Source: Setophaga petechia (taxonomy: Eukaryota > Chordata > Aves > Passeriformes > Parulidae). From it: a stretch of DNA of 64,000 nt. The DNA lies in contig JANCRA010000010.1 of assembly GCA_024362935.1 (NCBI GenBank), forward strand, positions 10,346,501-10,410,500, given 5' to 3'. This document shows positions 41,201 through 52,700 of this stretch, piece by piece. Within the stretch, counting starts at the first letter, position 1. Each line of letters begins with the position of its first letter. The position numbers and the translations under genes were made by a program. The notes beneath the pieces are model-generated. The model saw only the letters and a list, made by a program, of their open reading frames with translations. It searched no databases and had not been told where the DNA came from.

Positions 41201-43350
41201 GCTTTTTACTGTGAATAACCATGGCAAGGGGTCTTTTCTATAACTGTCACAGACATAAGAATAGAACACTACAACCCTGCCCTTTACAAAAGCTGGTGCT
41301 TGGTTCTGACTGCACTGCTTGCAGAGCTCAGTTGCTATGAGGGAACTCAGGGACAGCATGAACTTCCTCCTAGGAGAATAGAGGATCTCCTTCAATGGAA
41401 AGTTTGAAGTAACTGGTTTTTGCTAGGTCTGGATCTAATTAATAGCAAGCCCAAGATTTTGGATCCTGGTTACCAGAATTTTATGGTCAAATGACAATTT
41501 GCCAAAATGGAATAAAGCACAAATGCCTGAAGTTTTACTGCAAGTTACTGATTCACAGTTATAAAGAACAACAGTTTTAGGAAGAAAACAGCATGGAAAA
41601 ATCACACTTTTTAGGAAACCACTTCTTTTACTTGAATACAAGTGACATACTAAAAATACACACATTTCTTTTCACCTGAATAAATAATCTAGCCAACTCA
41701 TTTAGCATCATAAAACACACTTTCCTAGAGTTGCTCAGCAGCAAAATAAGAGCCTTTAAAACACAGCCAGCAAGCCAAACTTTCTTTTGTGCTGGCTTCT
41801 TAAAGGTAAACACCTATTTCCATACCATGTCAGCTCTTTAGTCTTCATATCAGCAAACTCTTTTCCTAGTCCTGCAGAACTCAAATAACTCCTTTGTCCA
41901 GGAAGCACACAGTGCCAGCAGAATTGTGAATTAATACTTCTCATTGGTTAAACACAGTTTCTAGTGCCAGAATTAATGGAAAAAGCATGACACATACTGG
42001 GATTTAAACAGACTCATTGTGTTAACTAAATGTGGGGATCCCTGTTCTGACTAGTACCATTTCCTAGTTTTTGTTATGTAGATTTAAAAAAAACCAACAC
42101 AACTTTTTCTGTAGTGACCACCTACATCTTATACAATCTGACACACTGAAATTTTGCTCATTTTAAGTATTAAGATCAAATTAGATTAAAAAAATTCACA
42201 GTGAAGGATTGCAAATTCAAGAATTAACATAAAAATAGAGGAGCAAAAGGATGATGAGAATGAACAAACCACTATTGTTAGATTTCCTGATGCATGCTCT
42301 CAATGATGAAACTTTACCTCCATTCTGCATCTGAGGCAATTTCTTTGGGTAGGCAGAAAAACACCTATGACTTGCACTGGCATTAAAACAAACACTTTTA
42401 ATGTAAATTAGAACCTTGTCTTGACTGTACACTGAGTTTATACATGATGGCCACTAGCTGCCCACATAAGGATAAATTCTTAATGTAGCTAGCAGTCCTG
42501 CTTTGACAACTAGACAGCAAAGATGATAAAACATCTAAAATAAGCCCCAGCAATAGGATTCAGCCATTTAGCAGATGCTTGAGGAGGTCTGCAGTATTAC
42601 TGCCCAGCCTGTTTTGCACTGTCACTGTGCCAGAGGTGACTTTACCTCAGTTTAGCTGCAGAGCCCAGCACAGCTGCTGCACTCTGAGCCACCTCTCTGC
42701 ACTGCAGATGCACACAGCAGTGCTGCACTGGCCTGGGCCTGTGGCTAAGGAAAGGTTCCCACTGATTCAACCAAATGAGAAGAAGCTATTCAATATTCAT
42801 ATTCAATATTAATCCTTGAAAAGACAATTTTTTAATATATTACCTGCATACAAATACAAACTAACACATTTTCTACCTCGAGACACACATTATGCCATTT
42901 TCACCCAAAATTACACATCACAGAAAAGCTGCAGAAAGCTCAAAATAATCCTTTCCTACGTCCTTGTGTGTACTGAATCTTTCAGTGTCTATATTTTTCA
43001 CAGAATAACATAATTTTCTATAATGTTCCAGTCAAATACTGGGCAAATTATGTAGGCCAGCCTGAAAGAGAAACTACTACAAATTGTTAGATAGTTTCAT
43101 TATCAGTGAGACAAGGAGAACATCTACCAGACCTGGCAGACACAAATTTTCTAGACTTTAAAATTATGTCAATATTTTGACATTATTTTATTTATGCCAT
43201 TCTTAGAGCATTTTAAGACACATTTTGCTATATATTGACAACTGTGATGGAGTTCTTGATTTCTGTGACTATAGTGCAGATTTTCAACTTACTGTCATAT
43301 TTAAAGGTGATGTTGAGCAGTCCATTGTTCTTTGTGACTGATGACAGCCC
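26091..43350 (-). CDS. IL17RD: IL17RD (SEF) receptor gene, exons 2-13 (exon 1 not found)
   Basis: Interleukin-17 receptor D is a single-pass type I membrane protein. From family knowledge, it dampens FGF/receptor-tyrosine-kinase to ERK signalling and modulates IL-17 receptor signalling. I joined twelve exons on the minus strand: 43350-43293, 40083-39958, 38110-37992, 37340-37220, 36211-36167, 36072-35921, 35539-35474, 34612-34558, 33635-33525, 31893-31709, 29478-28542 and 26206-26091. Every intron is GT-AG and all phases fit. The product is 696 residues plus stop; human IL17RD is about 739, and the difference matches the missing signal-peptide exon. Counting from the first codon of exon 2, the ectodomain is 1-257, the membrane segment about 258-278, a basic stop-transfer (CRKK) follows at 279-282, the SEFIR domain is about 315-470, and the C-terminal tail contains [20 protein letters not shown]. 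No frameshift or in-frame stop is seen, so the gene looks functional. The identification is by recognised similarity to the human protein along its whole length. Confidence 0.97.
28317..28410. repeat. AT-rich low-complexity tract in IL17RD intron 12
   Basis: Runs of TATTTTTATTTT-like sequence on the plus strand, A-rich on the transcribed minus strand. It contains several minus-strand AATAAA-like hexamers, including 28405-28400. Confidence 0.85.
28542..29478 (-). CDS. IL17RD: IL17RD exon 12 (SEFIR core and cytoplasmic tail)
   Basis: This 937-base exon, phase 0 in and phase 1 out, encodes residues 347-658. It begins [20 protein letters not shown]; the first codon is GTG for valine inside the protein, not a start codon. 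SEFIR features follow: [20 protein letters not shown], then [20 protein letters not shown]. Further on come [24 protein letters not shown] sequence ([20 protein letters not shown] here) and the serine-rich [20 protein letters not shown]. The acceptor is TTTTTAG and the donor G|GTAAGA. The reading frame stays open past the donor to a TAA at 28471-28473. Confidence 0.98.
29731..29850 (-). mobile_element. CR1 LINE 3' fragment
   Basis: The plus strand reads AGAATCACAGGATTGCTTAG and continues with the GAAGAAGACCTTTAAGGTCA pattern and CCAGCCCTGCCAAG. This is the antisense of the CR1 3' end. It is short and 5'-truncated, in IL17RD intron 11. Confidence 0.75.
31709..31893 (-). CDS. IL17RD: IL17RD exon 11 (start of SEFIR domain)
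   Basis: This 185-base exon, phase 1 in and phase 0 out, encodes residues 285-346. An acidic juxtamembrane stretch ([15 protein letters not shown]) is followed by [16 protein letters not shown], the SEFIR box 1, and [16 protein letters not shown]. The acceptor is CACTTCAG and the donor GAG|GTAAAC. Box 1 is the conserved motif through which SEFIR proteins pair in IL-17 signalling (family knowledge). Confidence 0.98.
33525..33635 (-). CDS. IL17RD: IL17RD exon 10 (transmembrane segment)
   Basis: This 111-base exon, phase 1 in and phase 1 out, encodes [11 protein letters not shown], then the hydrophobic helix [20 protein letters not shown], then the stop-transfer CRKKQQ. It is nearly identical to human. 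The acceptor is TTTTGCAG and the donor G|GTGGGA. It is somewhat richer in CpG than its flanks. Confidence 0.98.
34558..34612 (-). CDS. IL17RD: IL17RD exon 9 (juxtamembrane ectodomain)
   Basis: This 55-base exon, phase 0 in and phase 1 out, encodes [18 protein letters not shown], one substitution from human (Val to Thr). It has an NTT sequon. The acceptor is TTCCAAG, with a short pyrimidine tract, and the donor is G|GTATGA. Confidence 0.96.
35474..35539 (-). CDS. IL17RD: IL17RD exon 8 (ectodomain)
   Basis: This 66-base exon, phase 0 at both ends, encodes [20 protein letters not shown] followed by IE. The NVS sequon and the cysteine are conserved with human. The acceptor is TATGTAG and the donor GAG|GTAACA. 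Confidence 0.96.
35921..36072 (-). CDS. IL17RD: IL17RD exon 7 (fibronectin-like ectodomain part)
   Basis: This 152-base exon, phase 1 in and phase 0 out, encodes residues 157-207. It contains the NVT sequon, then [15 protein letters not shown], a Tyr-rich LHYKLKHEG strand and KTCRQ. The acceptor is TCTGACAG and the donor CAG|GTACGT. It aligns with human throughout, without gaps. Confidence 0.97.
36167..36211 (-). CDS. IL17RD: IL17RD exon 6 (45-base small exon)
   Basis: This very small exon, phase 1 in and phase 1 out, encodes [14 protein letters not shown], matching human CDLLLQPDNLACKP. The acceptor is TTTGTAG and the donor T|GTAAGT. Its length is a multiple of three, so skipping it would keep the reading frame and remove 15 residues with two cysteines. 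The intron to exon 7 is only 94 bases (36073-36166). Confidence 0.94.
37220..37340 (-). CDS. IL17RD: IL17RD exon 5 (ectodomain)
   Basis: This 121-base exon, phase 0 in and phase 1 out, encodes residues 102-141: [19 protein letters not shown], then a [19 protein letters not shown] stretch that is nearly identical to human. It carries the NES sequon. The acceptor is TTTTGTAG and the donor T|GTAAGT. Confidence 0.97.
37655..37930 (+). mobile_element. CR1 LINE 3' end
   Basis: This is the canonical CR1 3' region on the plus strand. It includes TTAGATATTGGGAAGAAATT, CTGGCACAGGTTGCCCAGAG, CCAGGCTGGATGGGGCTTGG, CTGCCCATGGCAGGGGTGGA and the terminal AACCATTCTAGGATGATAAA. It sits antisense to IL17RD in intron 4, ending about 60 bases from exon 4. 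Confidence 0.93.
37992..38110 (-). CDS. IL17RD: IL17RD exon 4 (ectodomain)
   Basis: This 119-base exon, phase 1 in and phase 0 out, encodes residues 62-101. It contains the strongly conserved [18 protein letters not shown] and LKDPKQL stretches. The acceptor is TTTGTAG and the donor TCA|GTAAGT. A plus-strand CR1 tail ends only about 60 bases beyond the donor, in the next intron. Confidence 0.97.
39958..40083 (-). CDS. IL17RD: IL17RD exon 3 (ectodomain)
   Basis: This 126-base exon, phase 1 in and phase 1 out, encodes residues 20-61. It includes [15 protein letters not shown], the sequon NIT in [11 protein letters not shown], and a WTANAIG end that corresponds to human WSPGALG. The acceptor is TTTTCAG and the donor G|GTAAGTT. 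The split asparagine at the exon 2/3 border starts an NCT sequon. Confidence 0.96.
43293..43350 (-). CDS. IL17RD: IL17RD exon 2 (start of mature ectodomain)
   Basis: This 58-base exon encodes [19 protein letters not shown] plus one base, matching the human stretch ending SGLYNITFKYD. The acceptor is CTGCAG and the donor is A|GTAAGT. It enters at phase 0 and leaves at phase 1. The NIT sequon at residue 13 is conserved. It is the most 5' exon I can prove. Confidence 0.93.
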
Positions 43351-44380
43351 CTGCAGAGGAAAAACAAAGATTTGGAAATTCTGAATGTAGGATTTGCATG
43401 AAGACATGAAACTGTGGCTGAAGCAGTATGATCTGCCCAGTAGATGGGACTCATAGAAACTAATTTTGGGGAGAAAATTATGTGATATTCTCAACTTCCA
43501 CCAGCTAGGTGAATTGTGTATGTACAAAAACCATACCTTTAATCAAGGCTTAATGACAAACCAAATTGGGTTCTCCAGGGGAAACAGGGTGCAAGAGAAG
43601 AGAAGAGAAATCCCCCAAAGAGCTGTTTTCCACTCACAGCCATGAAAAAGAGCATCAGAAGTTCCAAGAGAGTGACACTGCAGAAAGCCACCATGCTACC
43701 TCAGACACCCTTTTCTTCTATCAAATACTGTTAGAGCAGATTCTGCAAACTGAAGAGCAACCAGAGAACTGGCAGGGAGAAACCCAGGCTGCTGAGTCTG
43801 CTGCCTCTTCTCACTTAGAGAAAAGAACTGTGGCCCTCAGGCATGCAACACCTTCCCCTTCAGAAAGCACTGAAATTGTTTTGAAACACAAAATGTAGCA
43901 TCACCCTCACAAGAGACCAAGCTGAAAACTGGAATATTGATTCTTATGATACAATATCATTCCCTGAAAGGAAAAATATATCATATTTACCATTAGCTTT
44001 AAAAAACTACCACCCCAGCCATTTACACAGAATTGTATCTGGGCTCACTGCTACAATGCAAACAGCAAAACTCATCAGTATAAAAGGTTTGCAGCAGTAA
44101 TTAGAGGTTGTCAGGATCATGTCTGAGCACTCCCTGGGTGCCTCTCCACAGTCAGACCCAGGTATGTGCAAAGGAAAACACGGTAGGAGTTGTCAAGTTA
44201 AAAAAACCTAAAACACTCCCTAAAGGATGAAAGCAATTCAGACTTTGATAGCACTGTTACAAGCTAAATTTGTAATCTCACTTTCTTCTTAGGTAACTTT
44301 TAATTGTTTAAGTTTGATTTAGTTTGGCATTGAACCAGCTGTTACACAAAAAAGCTTCCTGAAACAGGAAGGAGTCTTTC

Positions 44381-44420
44381 TTTTCAGTGGTAACTTTTTC
44401 TTTTCAGTTGTAACTTTTCT
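44381..44420. repeat. Two-copy 20-base tandem duplication
   Basis: TTTTCAGTGGTAACTTTTTC is followed directly by TTTTCAGTTGTAACTTTTCT. The two copies differ at two positions. Confidence 0.85.
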
Positions 44421-45224
44421 ATTAATACTTTTGTTCTACTCGGGTCACTTTCTGTTTGTCTAATCTTTATTAAATGTAATTTCACTTACAGCAAAACAAA
44501 GACATGATTCATTTAATTTAAAAAATCACAAAAAAGTAACCACTGACTTTTTATAAAGGGAGATAAACCATCACATCAATTGCTACTTGTCTTCCTTTTG
44601 TCCTAGAGCTGAAGTTTTGGGAGACATACATTTCACTAAACTCCACAGAAAACTAGCACATGTATTTTTATTCATTAGTCAGGAGTTTTATATGCTATAT
44701 TAAAATAAAGGGCAACACTTCTCCTTTAATTGCATTTCTACTGGGATTATGGTGACATAACGAAATATGTAACAGTATAAGCATAAATAAATATACCACA
44801 AGCATTGATAATTTGGATGTAAAGACAGACATAACAGAAGCCAAACTCTGCTTGTGCAGTACATAAGACTCACTAGTGGCAAAAGTGTGGTCTCAGGTGT
44901 AGAAAAGGTACAAAAAGGCTGCAGCAATTAGTGAGAGAATTAGGCTGACCCCAAAGTATTGAAGTAAATAATTGTGATTTTAGTTAGAAGTTAAAACATG
45001 TAAAGCTACTCAGATAATTTCATCATGCTCAAGTGCAGTATTCATCCCTCAAGGACTTACTGCTGTGGTTTTAAAAATATATTCTTCCAGGAAGCATTGC
45101 CTTGGTTTTGAATTAAAGTAATTGAGCTATTTAGGTGGCTTATAGCTAGGAGAAGTTGTTTAGAGCATCCTGCTTCAAAACTATAAATACCAATGTTATG
45201 GCCTCAGGGCTCTGAATTCTTAGC

Positions 45225-45308
45225 TAATTGTCCCTGCCATGGGAGGGGGGTTGGAATTAGATAATCTTGAAGGTTCCTTCCAACCCAAACCATTCTGTGA
45301 TTCTATCA
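45225..45308 (+). mobile_element. CR1 LINE 3' tail
   Basis: TGTCCCTGCCATGGGAGGGG is followed by TTGGAATTAGATAATCTTGA, TTCCTTCCAACCCAAACCAT and a terminal TCTGTGATTCTATCATT. These are the last ~80 bases of CR1 with the characteristic 8-base-type terminal repeat. Confidence 0.9.
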
Positions 45309-47560
45309 TTAATTAACCAAGAACATTTGTTGAATTTCCATTTGCTTAATTTAATTTATTCTGAACTTTTCTAGTAAACAAATCCTTGTGTCCTGGAGCT
45401 TTTCCTATAAAATCCCTGTGGTCTACACACTTCTATACCTGTGGACTGAGAAGAAATACACAGGAAAGGAAACAGCCAAAACATCTTTTCTGAAGAACTC
45501 TAGACCACTGATCTTTGAACAGATAATCAAAGTTGAAATGCACACATACTAAATTACAAATAACCTTATTTCAAAAAGCTGGGGGAGCAGAGGAGGCATT
45601 AGACACATTAAACCTCACATTATGTGAGCTCAAAGCACAGAGCTCCCCAGAAAACATGATAAGCTAAAATCCAAACCCTGTATCCATACTGGCCAAGCAA
45701 GGCAGGAACAATTTCCATCACACACCTCAAATCACAGAGGTCAACGCTGGATCTGCTCCTCAATCTCCATAAACAGCCTGAATAATTAAGGTTAAGATCC
45801 CCAGATACCCCAAGTCAGCACAGATCTAAATGAGACCAATCCACATCATCTCCTGAAGAATGAACAGCTCGTTTGGATGTTCAAGGCATGTACAGGCATT
45901 TCATTTTATTTAAACATCCATCTTTCAACATGAAAGAGCACGAGTATTAATAAAAGACAAAGACTACTCTATGAAGTTAACCTCTGTTCTTGTTTGTTTC
46001 TATTTTTCTAATACCCAACCCTCGTTTATAGTAACAGCTCAGTAATGAAATGCACTCATGACAACTCCTTCACCCATTACTGGGCCAGAGAGGAACAAAG
46101 TTAGGATTACACATCCAGAAATAAAGCTAAAATGAAATTTGTAACCACAGGAACTAACTGTGCCTCCAAGAGAAGTTAAATTTAACTAACAACTGCCAGA
46201 GGCATAAATTAAATACAGTTGAATGAAATGAAAACTCTGTTTGGTTTTACTGAACTTTTCCCTCTTCTTTTTAACCTAGAACATATAGTGTTTCCTATTT
46301 GAAAGGAACATCTAGTTTTCATATCTGGCAATTCCTGCCAGAGATAGCACTGCTGATAGCAATGGATGGGTGATTTCAGAATAGTTCTGTAACTAATCTT
46401 TATTACAAACAACATTGAAATATACTCCAGCATTCTTCTGTGGAGCAAACACTCATTCAAGAAAGCCAATTGATGTGTGTGACCAGGCACTGTCAGGCAG
46501 CCACTTGAACATAAACACAGGGAAACAGAGAGAGGAGCAAGCACTAATTACAGCAATCTGGCAGAGGAGGTAGGAAATCACTGCCCCTCAAGCACAGCCC
46601 TGTGCAGCAGACCAAAACAGTAATCATGATTCATCTTTCACATGTTGTTCATCAACACACACATGGTCCTAATTTCACACTCCCATGAGGCAAACTGAAG
46701 GGACAATTGTTTTTGAACTTTAGCATCAAGATGAATAATCAATGTTTATCATACTCATTGCTCAGTAAAACAAGGGCTTTATAGTTGACATATGCTCTTC
46801 TTGTTTCAAAGCTTTATTGATGCTTTCAACCAACTAAAAATATTTTCTATTTCCAGAGTCATCAGTAAAATGATGAATTATCTGTATTATTTAGATGCCT
46901 GCATTTTGAACTGCTTTCAAGAGAACATAACAGAATACATAATCCATGTTGATGTTTGCTCTATAAGCTGTGTGTACTCCACTGACTGCAGAATGAATTC
47001 TAAGCTCTGGTGGATGGGTTTGTACTGTTATTACTCACAAACTTGGTGTGACTGCAACCAGGAATTTTGTTCAGATTTACCTCTTTATATATATATACAT
47101 ATTCCTGCACTGCATGCACAAATTATGGAAATAGCATTTTGAAACACCTCTCAGTGGCACTGTAGAAAGAAGTTTTAGTTTAAGTGAATTGAAGTGAATT
47201 AATGCAACAGACTTCTTGGTGCCAGTTCCATATTTTAAAGAGGAACCAAGACTCTTCTAAATAGGTTGGTTTTAACTTCTTTTACTAAGTTGGAATCTTT
47301 TGTGTTTGTTATTGTGTAAGCAGCATCATTTACAAGAAGCTCACAGATTTTGGCTGGTCCTTTGTTGGTGGCTATTTAGTGTTTCACTGCTTCATCCAGA
47401 GCCACTGCACACAAGTTCAGCTGCAGAGGAGCTGAATGTGTCTCCAGAGAACCTCCAATTCCACCTGAGACACCAAAGGCAAAGCCCTGCTTTTACTTCA
47501 TTGCAAATAATATATTGGCTGGGAAAGAAAACCATCACTTGTGAGCATGAAGGAACATCT

Positions 47561-47640
47561 TAGAATAATAGAAGCATTTAGGGTGGAAAATACTTTTAGA
47601 TCACTGAGTCCAGCCACCAATGATGGTTTTATGGTTGACT
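47561..47640 (-). mobile_element. CR1 LINE 3' tail
   Basis: The plus strand reads AGAATAATAGAAGCATTTAG, then GGTGGAAAATACTTTTAGAT and CACTGAGTCCAGCCACCAAT. This resembles the antisense CR1 3' end with several substitutions, so it is an older copy. Confidence 0.65.
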
Positions 47641-49689
47641 TCCTACATTTTTTAATTACATTTTGTCTGAACAATCCTCCTGCCATTTTGACTAGATAGG
47701 CTTTTCTCAATGTCCTCCTATCAAGAAAAAATATTGAATTGAACAGCTGCTGGCTTAAATCCCACCAGGGGAGGAGTGGTCCTGAAAGGTATTCATGGAT
47801 ACTCATTTCATGGGGTCTGTGGGGATTTTTGAGGTGAAACATGCTGGCTGAAGAGCATGAGCCACAGCAGATCCCATCTGAACAACAGAAAACAGAAAAC
47901 CTACCAAACCAAACCAGTAAAAATGCCTTTCCATTATGCCCATTTCTGCCTGGTTTGGTTTCTATTTCCAAAAGGCAGTGGAAGGTTATCTTACACTGCT
48001 CTGACAGAGCAGGGAGAAACCAGTGCAAGGAGAAACACTGCAAGAAGTATTTACAGCACAACTCCTCAGAGGCACCCAGCTCTGTGCAGCTGCTCCCTGG
48101 AATGATGTGAACTGGTGCCTTTAAGGAACAGGCAGCTATGAGGGGCACAACTTAACAACAAGAGAAGCAAGTTCAATCTGTACTGCTCACCATCTACCGT
48201 GAAAATCTTAAATCTCTGAGTCAAACTCAGAATTTAATGCAGCAAAGCATGGCACAGAATGGGCAGCATCAGCTCTGATTTCTCTCAAACAATCTGAAAG
48301 TTTGCCTTAGAAGTTATCTATTGTTTGCACTGACACAGTTTATTTTTTCCAACATTCTTGTGCAAATAATGTTTGGTAAATTAAAAGCCTTCTCAAAACA
48401 ACCAAAAAGCCTCCAGAAGTTAACAGAATACATATTTTCAAATACAGCCCATTTCCCACAACAATACTGAAATGTGCTGGTCTCAAGATATTTGGACAAA
48501 AGCCAAAAGTCTGCAACCAAAGCAGTGTTCCCTTAACTGTGGGACATGACCCCTGGCAGGAGAATTCCCAGAAAAGAGGTGTTTGGGAAGGGGAAGGAGG
48601 AGAAAAAGCAATGCCAAGACAGGTGCAGGAGAGGTGATTATGACTGGGAAGGAAAGGGGCTAAATGGTAAAGCTGCTTTTAGAGGGATCCAGGACAAATT
48701 AGTTTGAGAAACACTGACTTGTGCTCTAAACAACAAACAGAATAACACAAGTCTGAAATCATGGAGAAGAAATTAATGAAACCTGTAGGGAATGTTTACT
48801 GCTTAACACACTGCACAGCACACTGTCAAATCAACAATCTGACTGTTCCACTCACAGTGTCTTTCTTCTTCTGCAGGAAGTTATCCACAACCTCAGCAAG
48901 CCCACAGAGTTCCTCACACTGGAATGATTGCATGAGCACTGAATTTTAGCTTATACCCAAGCACTTCTAAACTAACCCATCCATTAAACAATTAAACAGT
49001 CTATTTTCATTCATTTTATTGGCTGTGCACACAGAGCCAAAAGCTGAGAGGCACAGTCTTTGTCTCATAAAGATGTTGAAGGACAGAAGACAAACAAGAA
49101 AATGTTTCAAGAAGTGACTGAAGCATGATAGATCAATGGATATATGTTATTTATATTAACATTTATATCATTTATATGGGTATGCTCATTCATTCATTTT
49201 GCTTACCACATTAGGAAATTATGTAGCTTTCAGAGGACAGAATATCAGGGGAAAAAGAAAGCAAAGAAAAATACTTTAGAGTTACAAATTATATCTTTCA
49301 AAATTTTATGCACATAAAGGTTTGCTGCTTCTCCTAAATGAGCAAGTACTTCCAAGTGAGTCAGATCCAAAAAGAAAGTCTTTGCCTTTAAAGCTGAGCA
49401 AATGCAATGGCACCTGGAAAACAACTAAAGGAGCTTATTTCCAAAATCATAAATGGTTCCCTAACTATTTTTTTTCTGCCAAATTCCTACCTTTCAATCT
49501 GGCAACTCCTGCCACAAGTTCTTCATTTGATTTCAGTTTCATTCAAAGGAACAGAAAATCTGTAAAAGTAACTAGCACTGACTTCATAGGTTCAGTTTTA
49601 AGCTTCAGCCAGAACACAATTCACAATTATGACTAATTCAGGGTGGGTTTTTCACTCCTCATTTCTCAATATAATGCCAAAGTGTGCAT

Positions 49690-49704
49690 ACACACACACA
49701 CACA
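49690..49704. repeat. Short CA microsatellite
   Basis: About seven CA units after GTGTGCATA. Confidence 0.8.
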
Positions 49705-52700
49705 AAAATCACTTGGGAAACTGTCATCAAATGTGGATTAACTGCTTTACTCATACCTGCTTGACCTACAGAAAATTCTATTCTGAAATTTACTGCAATG
49801 TTGGGACATTTTCATTGCAAACAACCTCAGAGCAAGCAGACTACAAATACTCTATTTGCAGTACAGGGTGAGTTTATCCAATTGGTAACTTGGTAAAATG
49901 GTAAAAACAGCTGCTTTCCAGGAAATCTTTAAAGCAGAAGATCACATAAAGGCTGGAATGTGAAACATTTGACATAGCACATCTATTTTGTTTAGGTGTA
50001 TTCAGACAATGTTCCCCCAGGTGCTTCTCCTGTACTGTTTGAAAGTCACTGAAATTCTTTGAGAGTTTGTTGTCAGAAAATATGAAATGCCTGCTCTTAG
50101 AAAGCTCCCTTTAGTTCTTACTTACATGAATGAAACACACAGGCACAAGTACAGCAAGTATTACATATTCACAAGAGATCATGACTGCAAAGAATATTAA
50201 TGTACATTGGTTTTGTGGGACCAACACATAAATAGACCAAAGCCTTGGCTCAGGAGGAGGTGGTGGCTAGGTAATTTAGCAATTACTGCACTGATTAAAG
50301 AGCCACAGAACTCATAAAACTTTTAAAGTAGATAGGATTTGGGATTCTTCCATCTTAATCCCTCCCTCTGAAATAACACAATTATTTTGGACATAAACTT
50401 CTATTCTTAGGGATTTAGAAACACACAATTGTTTAGAAACACACACTCATCCATGAGATTTTAAAACTGAATTCATAAGCAGTATGGTTCTAGTCCAGGA
50501 ATAACCAATGACTTACTGGCCAAACCCCCATGTTCTAGCTTTAAAGAATCATTTACCATTCCACCAAAAGTGTTTTTAATACTTCACATGAAACTTGTTT
50601 TTACAGGAGATGAAGCAAAAAAACCCCTTTCCTTAAAATAACACAAGTATCTCCTCCCAAAGTTCCCATCCTTGTGAGCTCCAGAAGCTAAAAAGCCTTG
50701 GGCAATGAGGAGCCAGGACTTGAAATGTGACAGGGACCCACTCAAGTGAAAATGAAAAGGTGCCTTTGGCACCAAGTTCACCAGCAGGGGGGCACAAGAA
50801 GTGCTACATTTATTCCACTCACAGCCATGCTCTGTATTTTGCTCACCAGAAGTGAGGGGCAGGTGCTGCAGTCTCAGAGCACACCAGAGCTTGATGACTG
50901 CTCCTGACTTTTGTGCTGTGGGTGAGCAGAAAAACCAGCCAGAAAAATGGAGGGGCCAACGGGTCAAACACAAGGACTAAAAACACTTTTGGGTTAGAAG
51001 TGAAAGTTCTTGTACATCAACTGTGCTAATAAAATCAATTACCTTTCCCTACAGATCCTAGGAAGAAATCAAGTACTCCTCCCTTTTTCTCTGCCCTCAG
51101 TTAATGGAGAAGCTGCAGGCAGACTCCAGGCTCAGCTGTGCTATAGACACAGGCTTTGGTCCTTTTGCTGCTCCACTTTTTTACTCCCACCTCCCAAAAT
51201 CTCTGCCAAGAGAGATTCTTACTGCTGAACTATGCACTTTTAGGAAATAATTCCTTCTCAAAGCCTCTGTCTAGTCCAGGTCCACAGAGAAGAAGAAAAC
51301 TGCTCCAAGCTTAAGCAGTAATACATTGAACAGAGAGGATTAGAGGGTCCAGTGCTTGCTGGGTACTGATGTCCATGGCTGAACTTCAGAGCACAGGCAG
51401 ATACATTTGGTGGCTGCAGATTTAAAGCTTTGGCTGCCAGGGAATTTTTACACCCCTGGTTCCCCTCTACAGAGTACAGCCATCATGTCTGCAGCCAAAA
51501 AACTCCATTTGGAAGTGTCAGAAACACACACAGAGCTGCACAAACACTTCTTGCTCACCTGAAGGATACTTGGAAGAAATAGTAATAAAATATTCCATCC
51601 ATACCAGCCTGTCTCTGCAGGCAAACTGCTGCTCCCCCCCTTAAAGACAAGCAGGAAAAGCTCCACCAAATAATCAACACCAGGAATTTGAACACAACAA
51701 AATAAAACCATCCCAAACACAGTTTTCTGAGGAAACATTCATGAGAATGTTTCTGAGAACAGCCAACCTTGAATAAAGTTCACCTCATGATTCACCCACT
51801 CCTTCACACTGAATAGTTTCTGCCATCAGGAATCTTGAGGCTTTTCACAATGAAAAAACGATGAAGACAAAATACACTCAAATTTTCCTGTGTGCTTGTC
51901 TATCTTCAGTACTTGAATTAAAAAAACATTAAGTATTGCTAAATTTTACTGTTGAAAAAAAATCAGGGCAATGTGTGTGTTTTAAGTATATCTGTACTGG
52001 CAAACTCTTTAGGCAGTCTGTGCTATGGAGTCCCTTGCAGAGTTTAACTACTATAAAGGGAAATTTAGATACAAGATTTGAAAGAGAGCTTTAAGGTTTG
52101 AAATGGTACTGAAACTGCAACCTGCAGCCTGCCTGCATTCAGTTTCCACTACTGAAACTCACACCCCATGGATAACCCACTTTATAATCCACCTGATCAA
52201 GCTGAACACTTCAAGAGATCCATTTTTTCCTGAGTGTTTCATGTTAAGTGCCTTTGGAAGTTGGCCAAAGCAAAGGTTACACATCCTATCTGTAGGGTAC
52301 ATGGCAGTTCATAACTGCCCTTTTCCTACTAATTAATTCAGTACTTGACATGAAATGTGATATCTGCTAAAGCACTGACACAACCTGTACCACAACCTGC
52401 TTGGCCTTTCAATTACTTCATTGCTGCCACTTGCTTAATTACTATTTAACCACTTGCAAGATTTCCATTCTAAATCTTTTTCTAGAACCTTGGAACACTT
52501 TTTGTTCTTTTATTATTGGTTAAAATTTAATTATCTGACTAAAAAACCAAACCAAAACAAACAAACACCAAAACCAAACCCATAGCAAAGAAAATCTATA
52601 TCTTAAGAACATTTAATTTTTCAGTCAAATCAAATTTTTTGAAATTAAAAATTTCAATACTCACTAATAAATAATAATAGGAAATCGTACTGTGGGGAAA

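Larger units (their letters stand above)
26207..43292 (-). other. IL17RD: IL17RD introns 2 to 12
   Basis: The eleven introns between the proven exons vary from 94 bases (36073-36166) to about 3.2 kb (40084-43292). All are GT-AG and AT-rich. Recognisable contents are CR1 tails near 29.74-29.85 kb and 37.66-37.93 kb and an A/T-only-like tract at 28317-28410. Open frames inside them are short or phase-incompatible, and I see no further exon. Confidence 0.8.

Noticed and set aside
43566..43898. 110-codon plus-strand hydrophilic frame just upstream of IL17RD exon 2
   Set aside because: No start context, splice partner or family resemblance; it lies antisense in an intron and its length is within chance for the window.
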